A stretch of 10,585 nt of DNA from NCBI GenBank assembly GCA_017622115.1, contig JAGART010000178.1:1-10585 (forward strand), read 5' to 3'. Position 1 is the stretch's first letter, and every line of letters begins with the position of its first letter. The notes beneath the pieces are model-generated. The model made no database searches and was not told the origin of the DNA. It saw only the letters and a list, made by a program, of their open reading frames with translations. Shown here piece after piece: positions 1-8,326 of this stretch. The position numbers and the translations under genes were made by a program. The stretch comes from Clostridia bacterium (lineage in GTDB: Bacteria > Bacillota > Clostridia > Christensenellales > UBA1242).

Positions 1-1287
1 ACAACGAGTTTTGTTCCAGGTATTGCGGGGTGTGATATCTCTTTAACAATAGATGCAAATATTCAAAAAGTACTTGAAGATGTAGCAGATAGGGCATTAT
101 TAGAGCAACAAGCCAAAGGGGTAACTGCAATTATAATGAACCCAAATAATGGCGAAATTGTGTCTATGGTTTCAAAGCCTAGTTTTGATTTAAATAATCC
201 ACCACGTGATGATGTTGAGAAACTTTTAGCATATAGTAAAAACGTGAATATTGTTGATGTTTATGAGCCAGGTAGTACATTTAAGTTATTTACTATTTCT
301 GCCGCTTTAAATGAGGGGATTACAAATATTGAAGAAAAATTTTTCGACCCAGGTTATAGGGTGGTAGATGGAGAAAAAATCAAATGCTGGCGTACAAAAG
401 GACACGGTTCACAAACACTTGCAGAGGGACTAGCAAATAGTTGTAACTCCGTTTTTATGGATTTAGGTTTGCGATTGGGCAAAGACAAACTTTATGAATA
501 CTTAAAACGATTTGGAATAGGTACAGCAACTGGTGTGGATTTTTACGGAGAAAGTTCAGGTATTATGATGAATATAGACAATGTAAAAAATGTAGATTTA
601 GCACGTATTGCTTTTGGTCAAGCGGTGGCAGTTACTCCACTACAAATGATTACAAGCGTTTGTGCTGTGTTAAATGGCACTTTGTATAAACCTCATTTTG
701 TAAAATCTATTACAAGTGCTGATGGTACTGTTAAACAATTTGATGCAGTACCAGTACGTAAGGTGTTAGATAAAACTATTTCTAATCAAGTGGCTCAACT
801 TATGGAGGGTGTTGTTAGTACAAAAGGATTATATAGTTTTGTTCCAGGTTATAGGATTGGTGGTAAAACAGGAACTGCTCAAAAGTATGAAGATGGGCAC
901 GTAGCAAATGGTAAATATGTTTCTTCGTTTGTTGGTTGTTATCCGGTCGAAAATCCAGAATACGTATTGCTTTTATGTGTAGATGAGCCTAGTACTGGTG
1001 TTTATTATGGTAGTCTAGTCGCTGCTCCTTATGCTAAACAGGTTTTTAGCGGAATTTTCACTTATAAAAATATCGCACCAACAAATTTAACAGAAGATTT
1101 GGAAAAGCTAAAACCTACAATTGATGTTCCTAATTTAATAGGTCTATCAATAACAGAGGCAGTTGGCTTGCTTAAAAAAATGAAATTAGAATACGAACTT
1201 GATGGTGATGGCGACTTTGTAACTTGGCAACATATTCCCGCTGGCGAAAAAGTGTTTGCTGGGGCGATAATTATGATAAAAACTTAA
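1..1287 (+). CDS. spoVD: Class B penicillin-binding protein, FtsI/SpoVD type (5'-truncated by window edge)
   Basis: Peptidoglycan D,D-transpeptidase that cross-links stem peptides outside the membrane during septum (or spore cortex) synthesis. The frame is open from base 1, so the N-terminus (membrane anchor, dimerisation domain) lies upstream and 428 residues are visible. All three penicillin-binding motifs are present: SxxK as STFK (nt 274-285, catalytic Ser codon 274-276), SxN as SCN (nt 439-447) and KTGT (nt 865-876). Before them is the usual segment LTIDANIQ...NPNNGEIVSM. The C-terminus (about nt 1109-1284) is one PASTA domain (DVPNLIGLSITEAVGLLKK). In Bacillus, SpoVD has one PASTA domain and PbpB has two, and SpoVD directly precedes murE as here. 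This favours SpoVD-like, but in a non-sporulating clostridium it could be the main FtsI. It is the first visible gene of the dcw operon, 69 nt before murE. Confidence 0.93.
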   Translation, partial: TTSFVPGIAGCDISLTIDANIQKVLEDVADRALLEQQAKGVTAIIMNPNNGEIVSMVSKPSFDLNNPPRDDVEKLLAYSKNVNIVDVYEPGSTFKLFTISAALNEGITNIEEKFFDPGYRVVDGEKIKCWRTKGHGSQTLAEGLANSCNSVFMDLGLRLGKDKLYEYLKRFGIGTATGVDFYGESSGIMMNIDNVKNVDLARIAFGQAVAVTPLQMITSVCAVLNGTLYKPHFVKSITSADGTVKQFDAVPVRKVLDKTISNQVAQLMEGVVSTKGLYSFVPGYRIGGKTGTAQKYEDGHVANGKYVSSFVGCYPVENPEYVLLLCVDEPSTGVYYGSLVAAPYAKQVFSGIFTYKNIAPTNLTEDLEKLKPTIDVPNLIGLSITEAVGLLKKMKLEYELDGDGDFVTWQHIPAGEKVFAGAIIMIKT

Positions 1288-1356
1288 ATTTTGTCTATTT
1301 TTGCGTTTCGAAGTTATTTGTTATTTTTTATTATATACTATTACAAGGGGTATGAA

Positions 1357-2823
1357 ATGAAATTAAGTAAAGTATTATGTGATATAGATTGTAAATTAAA
1401 TAATTTTATCGATTTGGAAATAAGTCATATATCAATGAATACAAATGACATTACAAAAAACACTTTGTTTTTTTGCATAAAAGGACAAAATCAAGATAGC
1501 CACGATTTGGCGGAACTTGCTATACAAAAAGGTGCTATCGCTTTGGTTGTTGAAAGACTTTTAGATGTTCCTGTTCCTCAAATAGTAGTTAATAATACTC
1601 GTGAAGTAGTAGGTAAATGTGCTGAAAATTTTTATCATAATCCAAGAAAGAACTTTCAATTAATTGGAGTAACGGGTACAAACGGGAAAACGACTACTAC
1701 TTATATGATAAAAAACATTTTGGAAATGGCTGGTTATAAAGTTGGTGTTATAGGCACAATAGGTGTTGTTATTAACCAACAAAAATCACCTGCAAATCTA
1801 ACTACTCCTGACCCGATTGAGTTACACAAGATTTTTTACGATATGGTTCAGCAAGAAATTGATTTTGTAGTTATGGAAGTTAGTGCCCATTCGATAGATT
1901 TGCAAAAAATTTCTGGACTGGTTTTTGATGTTGGAATTTTAACTAATGTTACACAAGACCATTTAGATTATTTTGGGACATTTCAAAATTATTTAGAAGT
2001 AAAAAAAGAGTTTTTGACACCTAAATATTGTAAAGTTGGTGTAGTTAATGTAGATGATGTAGCAGGTTTGTCTATTGTAATGAATAACCCTGAAATTCCG
2101 ATGCTAACTTATGGATTAAAAAATCCAGCAGATTGTTTTGCTACAAAAATTAATTATACGCTAAATGGAACTACTTACTTCTTAAATATTCAAGATAATT
2201 TAAATGCAATCAATACTAGATTAATTGGTGAATTTAATGTTTACAATGCAATGGGTGCAGGAGTTGCTTGTACTGCATTAGGTATAAATCAATCTGCAAT
2301 TAAGGCTGGATTAAGTACTTGTGATTTTGTAGAGGGCAGATTTAATGTGGTTATGCTAGCAAACGGTGCTTATGCTGTGATTGACTATGCTCATACACCT
2401 GATGGAATTGAAAATATTTTGTCTAGTGTGCGTAAAGTTACAAAAGGCAAAATTTATTCACTTTTTGGCTGTGGTGGTAATAGAGATACTTCAAAACGTT
2501 CAATTATGGGCAAAATTAGTGCCAAACTGGCTGATTTTACTATAATTACAAGTGATAATCCTCGTTACGAAGAACCAAACGAAATAATAAAAGACATTGA
2601 AAAAGGAGTAAAAAGTCTTACATCTAATTATATTTGCATAGAAAATAGAAAAATGGCAATAAATTATGCATTAAGACAATTAAATAAAGGTGATGTCGTT
2701 GTAATCGCTGGTAAAGGTGCAGAAAACTATCTTGATATAAAGGGGCAAAAAATACCTTATAGTGATGCAGAAACTATATCTAGCGAATACGAGAAAATAC
2801 AATTAGAGGCGGTCAAATGGTAA
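1357..2823 (+). CDS. murE: UDP-MurNAc-L-Ala-D-Glu--meso-2,6-diaminopimelate ligase
   Basis: Cytoplasmic Mur ligase that adds the third stem-peptide residue with ATP. I chose ATG 1357 (488 aa) because it has AAGGGG at 1345-1350 just upstream and gives a normal MurE N-terminus. The frame is open back to a TTG at 1291, but the 22 extra residues are hydrophobic and unlike MurE. The P-loop GTNGKT is at residues 107-112. The central-domain run ending EVSAHSIDLQ, then TNVTQDHLDY and the C-terminal DYAHTPDGIEN and GCGGNRD are all present. DNPR at residues 400-403 is the signature of enzymes using meso-DAP (lysine enzymes have another residue in place of Arg), so the peptidoglycan is predicted to be A1gamma-like. 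The stop overlaps the mraY start by 7 nt, which suggests coupled translation. Confidence 0.97.
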   Translation: MKLSKVLCDIDCKLNNFIDLEISHISMNTNDITKNTLFFCIKGQNQDSHDLAELAIQKGAIALVVERLLDVPVPQIVVNNTREVVGKCAENFYHNPRKNFQLIGVTGTNGKTTTTYMIKNILEMAGYKVGVIGTIGVVINQQKSPANLTTPDPIELHKIFYDMVQQEIDFVVMEVSAHSIDLQKISGLVFDVGILTNVTQDHLDYFGTFQNYLEVKKEFLTPKYCKVGVVNVDDVAGLSIVMNNPEIPMLTYGLKNPADCFATKINYTLNGTTYFLNIQDNLNAINTRLIGEFNVYNAMGAGVACTALGINQSAIKAGLSTCDFVEGRFNVVMLANGAYAVIDYAHTPDGIENILSSVRKVTKGKIYSLFGCGGNRDTSKRSIMGKISAKLADFTIITSDNPRYEEPNEIIKDIEKGVKSLTSNYICIENRKMAINYALRQLNKGDVVVIAGKGAENYLDIKGQKIPYSDAETISSEYEKIQLEAVKW

Positions 2824-3815
2824 ATTTACTTCTTGCTTTTTTGTTGACTTTTTTAGTGGCGGTTCTTTTTGCTCCGCTGGTCATTAAGTTAGCAAAAAAA
2901 GTAGGAGCAAAACAAGAGATTTTAGAATATGTAACAGCACACAAAAATAAGCAAGGAACGGCTACAATGGGTGGGCTTATTTTTGTGTTACCTGCAATTA
3001 TTATTGCTCTTGTTTTTTGTAATGGACAAGCATCAGTCGCTTATGTTGCGTTAGGCGTGTTTTTTGGCTATTGCTTACTGGGATTTTTAGATGATTTTAT
3101 AAAAGTGCATACTCATAAAAATTTAGGTTTGCGTGCCTATCAAAAGGTTATAGGACAAGTTGGTATTGCTGTTATCGCTGGTCTTTTTATGTATTATAGC
3201 GGAATTATGGGTTCTGTTATTTACTTGCCTTGGGGTGGCGAAGTCGATTTAAGTTGGGGAATAATACCATTTGTAATTTTTGTATTTTTGGCAATGACAA
3301 ATGCTTCTAATCTTACAGATGGATTAGATGGCCTTACTGGCTGGACAAGTTTTATAATGCTTATAGGTATTGTTGCTATAATAGGAATAACAGATGTAAA
3401 ACTTCTTGCAAATGGTGGTGGTGGAGATATTTCACAGCAATTACAAAATTTAATGCTAGTGGGAGTAACAACTGCGGGTGGATTGTTGGCTTTTCTGTGT
3501 TTTAATAGTTTTCCTGCAAAAATTTTTATGGGTGATACGGGTTCGCTAGCACTAGGTGGGGTAATTACTTCGCTTGCTGTATTTTCTGGTTGGACTTTGT
3601 TGTTGCCTATTATCTGTGTAGTGTTTGTGGTAAGTGCTGTAAGTGTGGTAATTCAAGTGCTTCATTATAAGCGTACAAAACGTAGAGTGTTTTTAATGGC
3701 ACCGCTTCATCATCATTTTGAGAAAAAAGGAGTGAATGAAACTAAAATTGTCGCCATATATATAGTAGTGACTATTATTGCTTGTGTTTTGGGTGTGCTT
3801 TGTAGTCTGCTGTAA
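2817..3815 (+). CDS. mraY: Phospho-N-acetylmuramoyl-pentapeptide-transferase (MraY)
   Basis: Integral membrane enzyme making lipid I: it moves phospho-MurNAc-pentapeptide from UDP to undecaprenyl phosphate at the inner membrane face. It has 332 residues and about ten hydrophobic segments, normal for MraY. Visible family motifs are the DD pair at residues 92-93 in DDFIKVHTHKN, NLTDGLDGL from residue 165 (Asp168 and Asp171), FMGDTGSLALGG with Asp240, and the histidine loop APLHHHFEKKG near the C-terminus. The ATG lies inside the last codons of murE (7-nt overlap), so it is probably translated by coupling. It is followed after 14 nt by murD. Confidence 0.97.
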   Translation: MVNLLLAFLLTFLVAVLFAPLVIKLAKKVGAKQEILEYVTAHKNKQGTATMGGLIFVLPAIIIALVFCNGQASVAYVALGVFFGYCLLGFLDDFIKVHTHKNLGLRAYQKVIGQVGIAVIAGLFMYYSGIMGSVIYLPWGGEVDLSWGIIPFVIFVFLAMTNASNLTDGLDGLTGWTSFIMLIGIVAIIGITDVKLLANGGGGDISQQLQNLMLVGVTTAGGLLAFLCFNSFPAKIFMGDTGSLALGGVITSLAVFSGWTLLLPIICVVFVVSAVSVVIQVLHYKRTKRRVFLMAPLHHHFEKKGVNETKIVAIYIVVTIIACVLGVLCSLL

Positions 3816-3829
3816 AAAGGGGGCTTTTT

Positions 3830-5182
3830 ATGAAAAATTATCTTGTAATAGGTTTAGGTAGAAGTGGTATATCTGCTACAAATCATCTAGTTAATCATTC
3901 TCAAAAAGTTTTTGTATATGATAATAACAAAAAACTAGCAAAAGAACTAATTTTAGGCGGAATTATCGATAAAAACGTCAAAATTGTGGCTAAACTTAAC
4001 AAAAGCATATTATGCATAATACATTGCATAGTATTAAGTCCTGGCGTAAAACTATCTAAAAAATTATTAAATTTAGTGCAAAAATTTAATATAGAAATCA
4101 TAGGTGAACTTGCATATGCTAATAAATTCAACGTTGCTCCTATTTTTGCCATAACTGGCACAAATGGAAAAACAAGTACGGTTAATTTTTTAAATGATTT
4201 TTTTAATAATTCAAAATTGAGTTCATATCTTTTGGGTAATGTCGGTGTTCCTTTTAGTGAAAGTGTAGATAAAATTCAGCCACAAGATAAAGTAGTTTTG
4301 GAAGTAAGTAGTTTCCAACTTGAATACTGTCAAGGGCTAAAAGTTAAATGTGGTGCAATTCTAAATATAGCACCAGACCATTTAGATAGATATTCAGGTT
4401 TTAGGGAGTATTGCGATACAAAGAAAAAATTGTTGGATTGCGTGGACAAGGACGGCAGAATATTTTTAAACTATGACCAAAAATTAACAAGATTAATAGG
4501 TAAAAGTTATCCTCAAACTTATTATTTTAGTACAAATTCTTTACCTAGTAATGAACGTGGAATTTGTATAATTGATAATCAAATTGTGTGGCAAGAAAAT
4601 AAATCAAAAGTGATAGTTGCAAATTTAGATAAACTTAATTTAAAAGGCGAACATAATTTATCAAATTTAATTTGTGCTATTGGTATGGCTCTTTATGGTG
4701 GAGTGAGTGAAGAACAAATTCAATCTACCATACCTTTGTTAAAAACTCCAAAACATAGAATGGATTTTGTCGGTGCTAAAAATGGCGTAAACTTTTTTGA
4801 TGATTCAAAAGCCACAAATATTCATTCTGTACAATCAGCACTTAAATCATTTACTTCGCCAATATGGTTGTTGTTGGGGGGAAGCGATAAAGGCGAATCT
4901 TTTGATGTTTTCTTTAAAAATTTGCCTAAAAATGTTGTCGGTGTAGTTGCTTTTGGTAAAAATGGTAAAAAAATATATAAATCTGCACTTAAAAACGACT
5001 ATTTTGAGATAAATCGATTTAAAAGTTTAGAAAATGCCTTTGATTTTGTAAAAAAAGAAGCAAATTCGGGTGATACAATACTTTTAAGTCCTGCTTGTGC
5101 TAGTTTTGATGAATTTCAAGACTATCAGCAACGTGGCGATTTCTTTTGTAAATTAGTTGCGGAGTGGATAAGTGAAGTATAA
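3830..5182 (+). CDS. murD: UDP-N-acetylmuramoyl-L-alanine--D-glutamate ligase
   Basis: Cytoplasmic Mur ligase that adds D-Glu to UDP-MurNAc-L-Ala with ATP, the step before MurE. It has 450 residues, a usual length. The N-terminal Rossmann UDP-binding domain begins YLVIGLGRSG. The P-loop GTNGKT is at residues 110-115, the central domain has EVSSFQLE and NIAPDHLDRY, and the C-terminal domain has DDSKATN, LLGGSDKGE and LSPACASFDEF...QRGDFF, all typical of MurD. Start ATG 3830 follows a G-rich ribosome-binding site. An AAAAAG/CTTTTT stem (3814-3819/3824-3829) would put those Gs in its loop right next to the ATG. The 3' end overlaps ftsW by 11 nt. Confidence 0.96.
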   Translation: MKNYLVIGLGRSGISATNHLVNHSQKVFVYDNNKKLAKELILGGIIDKNVKIVAKLNKSILCIIHCIVLSPGVKLSKKLLNLVQKFNIEIIGELAYANKFNVAPIFAITGTNGKTSTVNFLNDFFNNSKLSSYLLGNVGVPFSESVDKIQPQDKVVLEVSSFQLEYCQGLKVKCGAILNIAPDHLDRYSGFREYCDTKKKLLDCVDKDGRIFLNYDQKLTRLIGKSYPQTYYFSTNSLPSNERGICIIDNQIVWQENKSKVIVANLDKLNLKGEHNLSNLICAIGMALYGGVSEEQIQSTIPLLKTPKHRMDFVGAKNGVNFFDDSKATNIHSVQSALKSFTSPIWLLLGGSDKGESFDVFFKNLPKNVVGVVAFGKNGKKIYKSALKNDYFEINRFKSLENAFDFVKKEANSGDTILLSPACASFDEFQDYQQRGDFFCKLVAEWISEV

Positions 5183-6329
5183 TATTTTTTATAAAGGTAA
5201 ACACCAGTTTTGCTGGCCAGTCTTTTTGCTCACTTTGGGTATAGCAATATTTGGTATTTTTATGGTGTACTCCGCATCAAATTATAATGCTCAAAAATTG
5301 TATGGTGATAGTATGTTTTTTACTACCAAACAAATAGTGGGTGTGGTGCTGGGTGCTTGTGCTATGATTTTGTTTTACTTTATCGATTATCAAGTGCTTA
5401 AAAAATTTTGGATTACTGCTCTTGTAGTCGGTCTTGTAGTTTTAATGTTGGTTTTTATTCCAGGGGTAGGGATAGAATCGTATGGTGCAAAACGTTGGTT
5501 AGGCTTTGGTTCGTTTAGTTTTCAAGCAAGTGAAGTTGCAAAATTTTGTTTTATAATTTTTACTGCAACTTATATGGCTCGTTTTAAAGATAAGATGAAC
5601 ACCTTTAAAGGTGCGTTGCCTGTGCTAGGTGCAGGCGGTTTAATGTGTTTGTTAATTATTTTAGAGCCAAATATGTCGATAACAATTTGTGTCGGTGTAT
5701 TAATGGTAACTATGCTCTTGGTCGGAGGAATGAGATTAAAACACCTTTTGCTTTTGGGAATTCCTGTTTTGTGCTTAATTCCTTTATTAATTATATTAGA
5801 ACCATATAGATTGCTTCGCCTTATGGCATTTTTAGACCCGTGGGCAAGTCCACAGGGCGAGGGTTTTCAACTTATTCAGTCACTTTATTCGTTAGGCTCT
5901 GGCGGTTGGTTTGGTGTAGGACTTTTTAATTCTCGACAAAAGTATTCGTTTTTGCCTTTTTCCGAAAGTGATTTTATATTTAGTATAATAGGGGAAGAAC
6001 TAGGTTTTGTCGGTGCACTGCTTGTTGTGCTTGCGTTTGGTGCTTTGATTTTTTATGGATTTAAAATAGCAATTCACGCAAAAGATAGATTTGGTTGCTA
6101 TTTGGCAGTTGGTATTTCTACTATTTTAGCAGTTCAAGTCATTTTAAATATAGCCGTAGTTACAGGAGCGATTCCTCCAACAGGTTTGCCATTGCCTTTG
6201 GTAAGTGCAGGTAGTACAAGTATCATTATGTTTATGGCTGGACTGGGAATTTTATTAAATATATACAGACAAAGCGAAAATCCATTTAAAAAGTCTGCTA
6301 TAAATTTGCTAACAAGGAAACATATATAA
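5172..6329 (+). CDS. ftsW: SEDS-family peptidoglycan glycosyltransferase, FtsW/SpoVE type
   Basis: Polytopic membrane protein of the SEDS family (FtsW, RodA, SpoVE), which polymerises lipid II into glycan strands together with a class B PBP. The partner is probably the PBP at the start of this window. Start is GTG 5172, with GGAG at 5161-5164 seven bases upstream. The next in-frame Met is about 30 residues later, inside the first membrane helix. It has 385 residues and about ten membrane segments. Family motifs are FQASEVAKF (usually QPSE), ILEPNMS (usually LQPD), the extracellular loop FLDPW with the presumed catalytic Asp222, GSGGWFGVGL, and TGAIPPTGLPLPLVSAGSTS. Its place after murD indicates FtsW or SpoVE rather than RodA. 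It is the last gene of the operon before the terminator at 6332-6361. Confidence 0.94.
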   Translation: MKYNIFYKGKHQFCWPVFLLTLGIAIFGIFMVYSASNYNAQKLYGDSMFFTTKQIVGVVLGACAMILFYFIDYQVLKKFWITALVVGLVVLMLVFIPGVGIESYGAKRWLGFGSFSFQASEVAKFCFIIFTATYMARFKDKMNTFKGALPVLGAGGLMCLLIILEPNMSITICVGVLMVTMLLVGGMRLKHLLLLGIPVLCLIPLLIILEPYRLLRLMAFLDPWASPQGEGFQLIQSLYSLGSGGWFGVGLFNSRQKYSFLPFSESDFIFSIIGEELGFVGALLVVLAFGALIFYGFKIAIHAKDRFGCYLAVGISTILAVQVILNIAVVTGAIPPTGLPLPLVSAGSTSIIMFMAGLGILLNIYRQSENPFKKSAINLLTRKHI

Positions 6330-6331
6330 AA

Positions 6332-6361
6332 AATCACTCTTGAATTAAGAGTGATTTTTTT
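6332..6361. terminator. Bidirectional Rho-independent terminator between ftsW and the TSCPD gene
   Basis: A perfect 10-bp stem (AATCACTCTT at 6332-6341, AAGAGTGATT at 6347-6356) with loop GAATT is followed by a T run on the + strand and preceded by an A run, so it works on either strand. It starts 3 nt after the ftsW stop and ends 3 nt before the stop of the convergent TSCPD gene, so it should end both transcripts. Confidence 0.93.
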
Positions 6362-6363
6362 AA

Positions 6364-6678
6364 TTAATGTGTATCAAGCACTTTTGGGTGTCCTCTATGC
6401 CTCATAGGTAGTGTACCTAATGCTTCTTGTTGTTTTAACTTTATGTAATGTTTAAGTGCTAGTGCAAGTTGTTCTGGACAACTCGTGTCGTTTTTACACT
6501 TTATACCATCACACATCTGTATTACTTCCATAACAGGACGACCGATTGTAAATCTAATTAATGCTTGTAGCCCGCCAGTACAGCCCCCCAAAAACTTCAA
6601 GTCCGTCAAAATGCCTTTTTCGTCAACACTAAATAGGATTTGCCGTGCGCAAGTCCCTTGTGGTCTGTATGCTTCCAT
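6364..6678 (-). CDS. TSCPD domain-containing protein (four-Cys TIGR03905-like family)
   Basis: Small cytoplasmic protein of 104 aa, function unknown. It carries the signature TSCPEQLA (residues 65-72) after GTCARQI (Cys10), GGCTGGLQAL (Cys33) and CDGIKC (Cys56, Cys61). This is the pattern of the TIGR03905 family of small proteins with four invariant cysteines. The same domain is found at the end of B12-dependent ribonucleotide reductases, so metal or redox chemistry is plausible but not shown. About 20 residues after the conserved part (KLKQQEALG...) make it longer than the usual 80-90 aa. The ATG (6676-6678) has a GGAGG (6683-6687 on the + strand). It lies 14 nt after the DUF4364 gene, probably one transcript, and ends at the shared terminator. 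Confidence 0.86.
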   Translation of the reverse strand: MEAYRPQGTCARQILFSVDEKGILTDLKFLGGCTGGLQALIRFTIGRPVMEVIQMCDGIKCKNDTSCPEQLALALKHYIKLKQQEALGTLPMRHRGHPKVLDTH

Positions 6679-6692
6679 ATTTCCTCCAATTT

Positions 6693-7235
6693 TTAACTAA
6701 GCAAGTTAGTATAAACAAATTCGTAAAAACTAGGTGCTTTTGTAGTCCAAATTTCCACTGCTTTGATTGCGTCCGCTCTTGTTTGTAAGTTAATTTTAAC
6801 CTCAAACATAGGTTCTGAACTCGCTGTTTCAATAATTTGCAATATAACTAAATAACTTCCATCACTATTCTTCTGGAAGTCTGCTATGTATTCTTGCAAA
6901 CGTTTAAAGTACATTCTATTGTTTTTGCAAAATTCACTAATAGATTGTCGAAGTTCTTCTGGAACTTCTTCATAATATATACTCAACCCACTGCGGCCTT
7001 TTGCTGTAAGTGTGTATCTGCAACGTTTGTTGTCTTGTTCATCTGGGGTATAGATAAAACCATCACGCAATAAATCGTGAAATACACTTACACATTCCAT
7101 ATAATTAATCCAATCGTTTCTAGTGGTGCAAATATCCAAAATAAATTGTTCCGTTAGAGGTATCTCAATTTGTTCTAACATATACAATAGCATCAATTTT
7201 GTTTGGAAATCATCATTACTAAACTCTAACTTCAC
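6693..7235 (-). CDS. DUF4364 family protein (winged-helix-type)
   Basis: 180-aa cytoplasmic protein resembling DUF4364, a clostridial family of unknown function predicted to fold as a winged helix. Support comes from the N-terminal KLMLLYMLEQIEIPLTEQFI, the helix followed by LLRDGFIY, the RYTLTAKGRSGLSIY wing-like segment, and a C-terminal beta-rich part (YLVILQIIE...EVKINL...ADAIKAVEIW). There is no signal peptide or membrane segment. Start is GTG (7233-7235), backed by a perfect AGGAGG (CCTCCT at 7245-7250 on the + strand), with a 9-nt spacer. A DNA-binding regulatory role fits the fold but is not demonstrated. It is first in a two-gene unit with the TSCPD gene and divergent from the gene at 7400. 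Confidence 0.83.
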   Translation of the reverse strand: MKLEFSNDDFQTKLMLLYMLEQIEIPLTEQFILDICTTRNDWINYMECVSVFHDLLRDGFIYTPDEQDNKRCRYTLTAKGRSGLSIYYEEVPEELRQSISEFCKNNRMYFKRLQEYIADFQKNSDGSYLVILQIIETASSEPMFEVKINLQTRADAIKAVEIWTTKAPSFYEFVYTNLLS

Positions 7236-7267
7236 AACTCGTAGCCTCCTAATTTAAAAACAAACTC

Positions 7268-7297
7268 ATTATATCACATTTTATAGTCATTAATCAA
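7268..7297 (-). promoter_or_regulatory. Sigma-A-type promoter for the DUF4364-TSCPD unit
   Basis: On the minus strand there is a perfect TATAAT (ATTATA at 7268-7273) preceded by TGA, giving an extended -10 TGATATAAT. A TTGATT -35 (AATCAA at 7292-7297) lies 18 nt further upstream. The predicted start of transcription is about 20 nt before the AGGAGG of the GTG-started gene. Confidence 0.65.
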
Positions 7298-7341
7298 TCA
7301 AATTTGCTTTGAATTTATTTTATTTTTGCTTAAAATCATTT

Positions 7342-7377
7342 TTGTTTTTATGGAAAATATGATACAATGTGTATAAT
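7342..7377 (+). promoter_or_regulatory. Promoter for the hypothetical gene at 7400
   Basis: An extended -10, TGATACAAT (7360-7368), has TTGTTT at 7342-7347 with a short 15-nt spacer. A second, perfect TATAAT lies at 7372-7377 but without a good -35. Either would give a short leader containing the ribosome-binding site AAAGGAG (7388-7393). The stretch between the divergent promoters is very AT-rich and shows no other feature. Confidence 0.5.
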
Positions 7378-7399
7378 TATGCATACAAAGGAGTAAAAA

Positions 7400-8161
7400 A
7401 TGGAGTATTTGGAGCAGTGTCAAGCATTTTGGGAGGCGTGCGATGAGTTGCGTAATTCCAAAATTATTATAGCAGATTCAAAAGTAAGTAAGGTGTTAAA
7501 AAGTGTGGTGTCTTGTCCCGCACTTGTCGAAATTGTGGGGGAAGCCCTTGTCGGTTATAACTTAACTAACGAATTAAACAAGCTGACAGGTACAGGTTTA
7601 AATGGTAAGCCAAAATTAGAATTACCTAATGAACCATATCGTGTAATCGCTCTTGTGTTTAGTTTGTTAAGTGAGTTTGATGCCCGTAGGTTGGATTTTC
7701 AAGAGTTTATCGCTCAATATTTTCCGCAAGAGTCTTTAACAGATAGTTTTAATGATTTTAACGAAAAGTTGCTTTTGCCTTTCCGTGATTACTTGTGTGA
7801 GTGGGTAGGTTTTAAAGAGAAAAAAGATGAACCTGCTCAAATTGTTGAGGAAGTGGAAGAATGTGATTGTCCAGAATGTACTGCTGGCGAACTCAATTCT
7901 ATTGAGCAATTTTTTGAAGATGTTAATATGATTTTAAATCAAATTCAAGAAACTATCAAACTTGATAGCAAAATTAAGCAAGATAGACTTGATGATTTAA
8001 ATATTACTATCAACGCACTTTATGATGTAACCGCTATGCAAAATTTTAAGATTTTTAATGCTTTGTTAATTAGTCTTAATACTTTGCTTGCACCTATTAA
8101 AAGTGTTCGCTTTTACAATATGGAATTGCAAAATCGTATTGCTGCGTTTTATTCATTGTAG
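7400..8161 (+). CDS. Hypothetical acidic helical protein with CxCxxC cluster
   Basis: I do not recognise a family for this 253-aa protein. ATG 7400 has AAAGGAG 6 nt upstream. It appears cytoplasmic, with no signal peptide or membrane helix. Residues 1-135 look mainly helical (MEYLEQCQAFWEACDEL; YRVIALVFSLLSEFDARRLDF). Residues 136-163 form an acidic linker holding three close cysteines, C155, C157 and C160 (ECDCPECTAGE), which could bind a metal. Residues 164-253 are helical with a heptad-like run (IEQFFEDVNMILNQIQETI) that may form a coiled coil. It is a single-gene unit: its own promoter lies in the divergent region and a repeat element with a terminator follows. Base composition matches the core genes, so there is no sign of recent transfer. 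Coding status is well supported by length, ribosome-binding site and codon pattern; the function is unknown. Confidence 0.82.
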   Translation: MEYLEQCQAFWEACDELRNSKIIIADSKVSKVLKSVVSCPALVEIVGEALVGYNLTNELNKLTGTGLNGKPKLELPNEPYRVIALVFSLLSEFDARRLDFQEFIAQYFPQESLTDSFNDFNEKLLLPFRDYLCEWVGFKEKKDEPAQIVEEVEECDCPECTAGELNSIEQFFEDVNMILNQIQETIKLDSKIKQDRLDDLNITINALYDVTAMQNFKIFNALLISLNTLLAPIKSVRFYNMELQNRIAAFYSL

Positions 8162-8188
8162 AAACGGGGGCTAATAATTCTTTTAAAA

Positions 8189-8308
8189 TAAAAGGCGAGA
8201 TTGCCACAAAGCATAAATGCTTTTCGCAATGACACAGTACCCTAAAAAATAAATTAAAGGTAAATTGTCATTATGAGGAGCGAAGCGACGTGATAATCTC
8301 GCCTTTTA
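8189..8308. repeat. Palindromic MITE-like repeat, copy 1 (complete)
   Basis: The ends form a perfect 14-bp inverted repeat (TAAAAGGCGAGATT at 8189-8202, AATCTCGCCTTTTA at 8295-8308). Inside are nested arms: ATTGC (8200-8204) with GCAAT (8226-8230), enclosing AAAGCAT/ATGCTTT; and AATGACA with TGTCATT around an AT-rich centre. The right half contains the GAGGAGCGAAGCGACGTGA core. From memory, very similar elements occur in many unrelated bacterial genomes. No open frame. It starts 27 nt after the upstream gene's stop and may also end its transcript. A related copy lies at 10429-10585. Confidence 0.85.
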
Positions 8309-8326
8309 AAAATAAAATTGAAAAAT

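Noticed and set aside
1291..1356. Upstream extension of murE from TTG 1291
   Set aside because: It adds 22 hydrophobic residues not found in MurE, and a good ribosome-binding site sits directly before ATG 1357.
3814..3829. AAAAAG/CTTTTT stem over the murD ribosome-binding site as a regulatory switch
   Set aside because: Only six mostly A-T pairs with a G-only loop; too weak to claim control, so noted only in the murD entry.
3901..4161. Minus-strand open frame inside murD
   Set aside because: It lies fully within a well-supported gene and shows no motif or ribosome-binding site.
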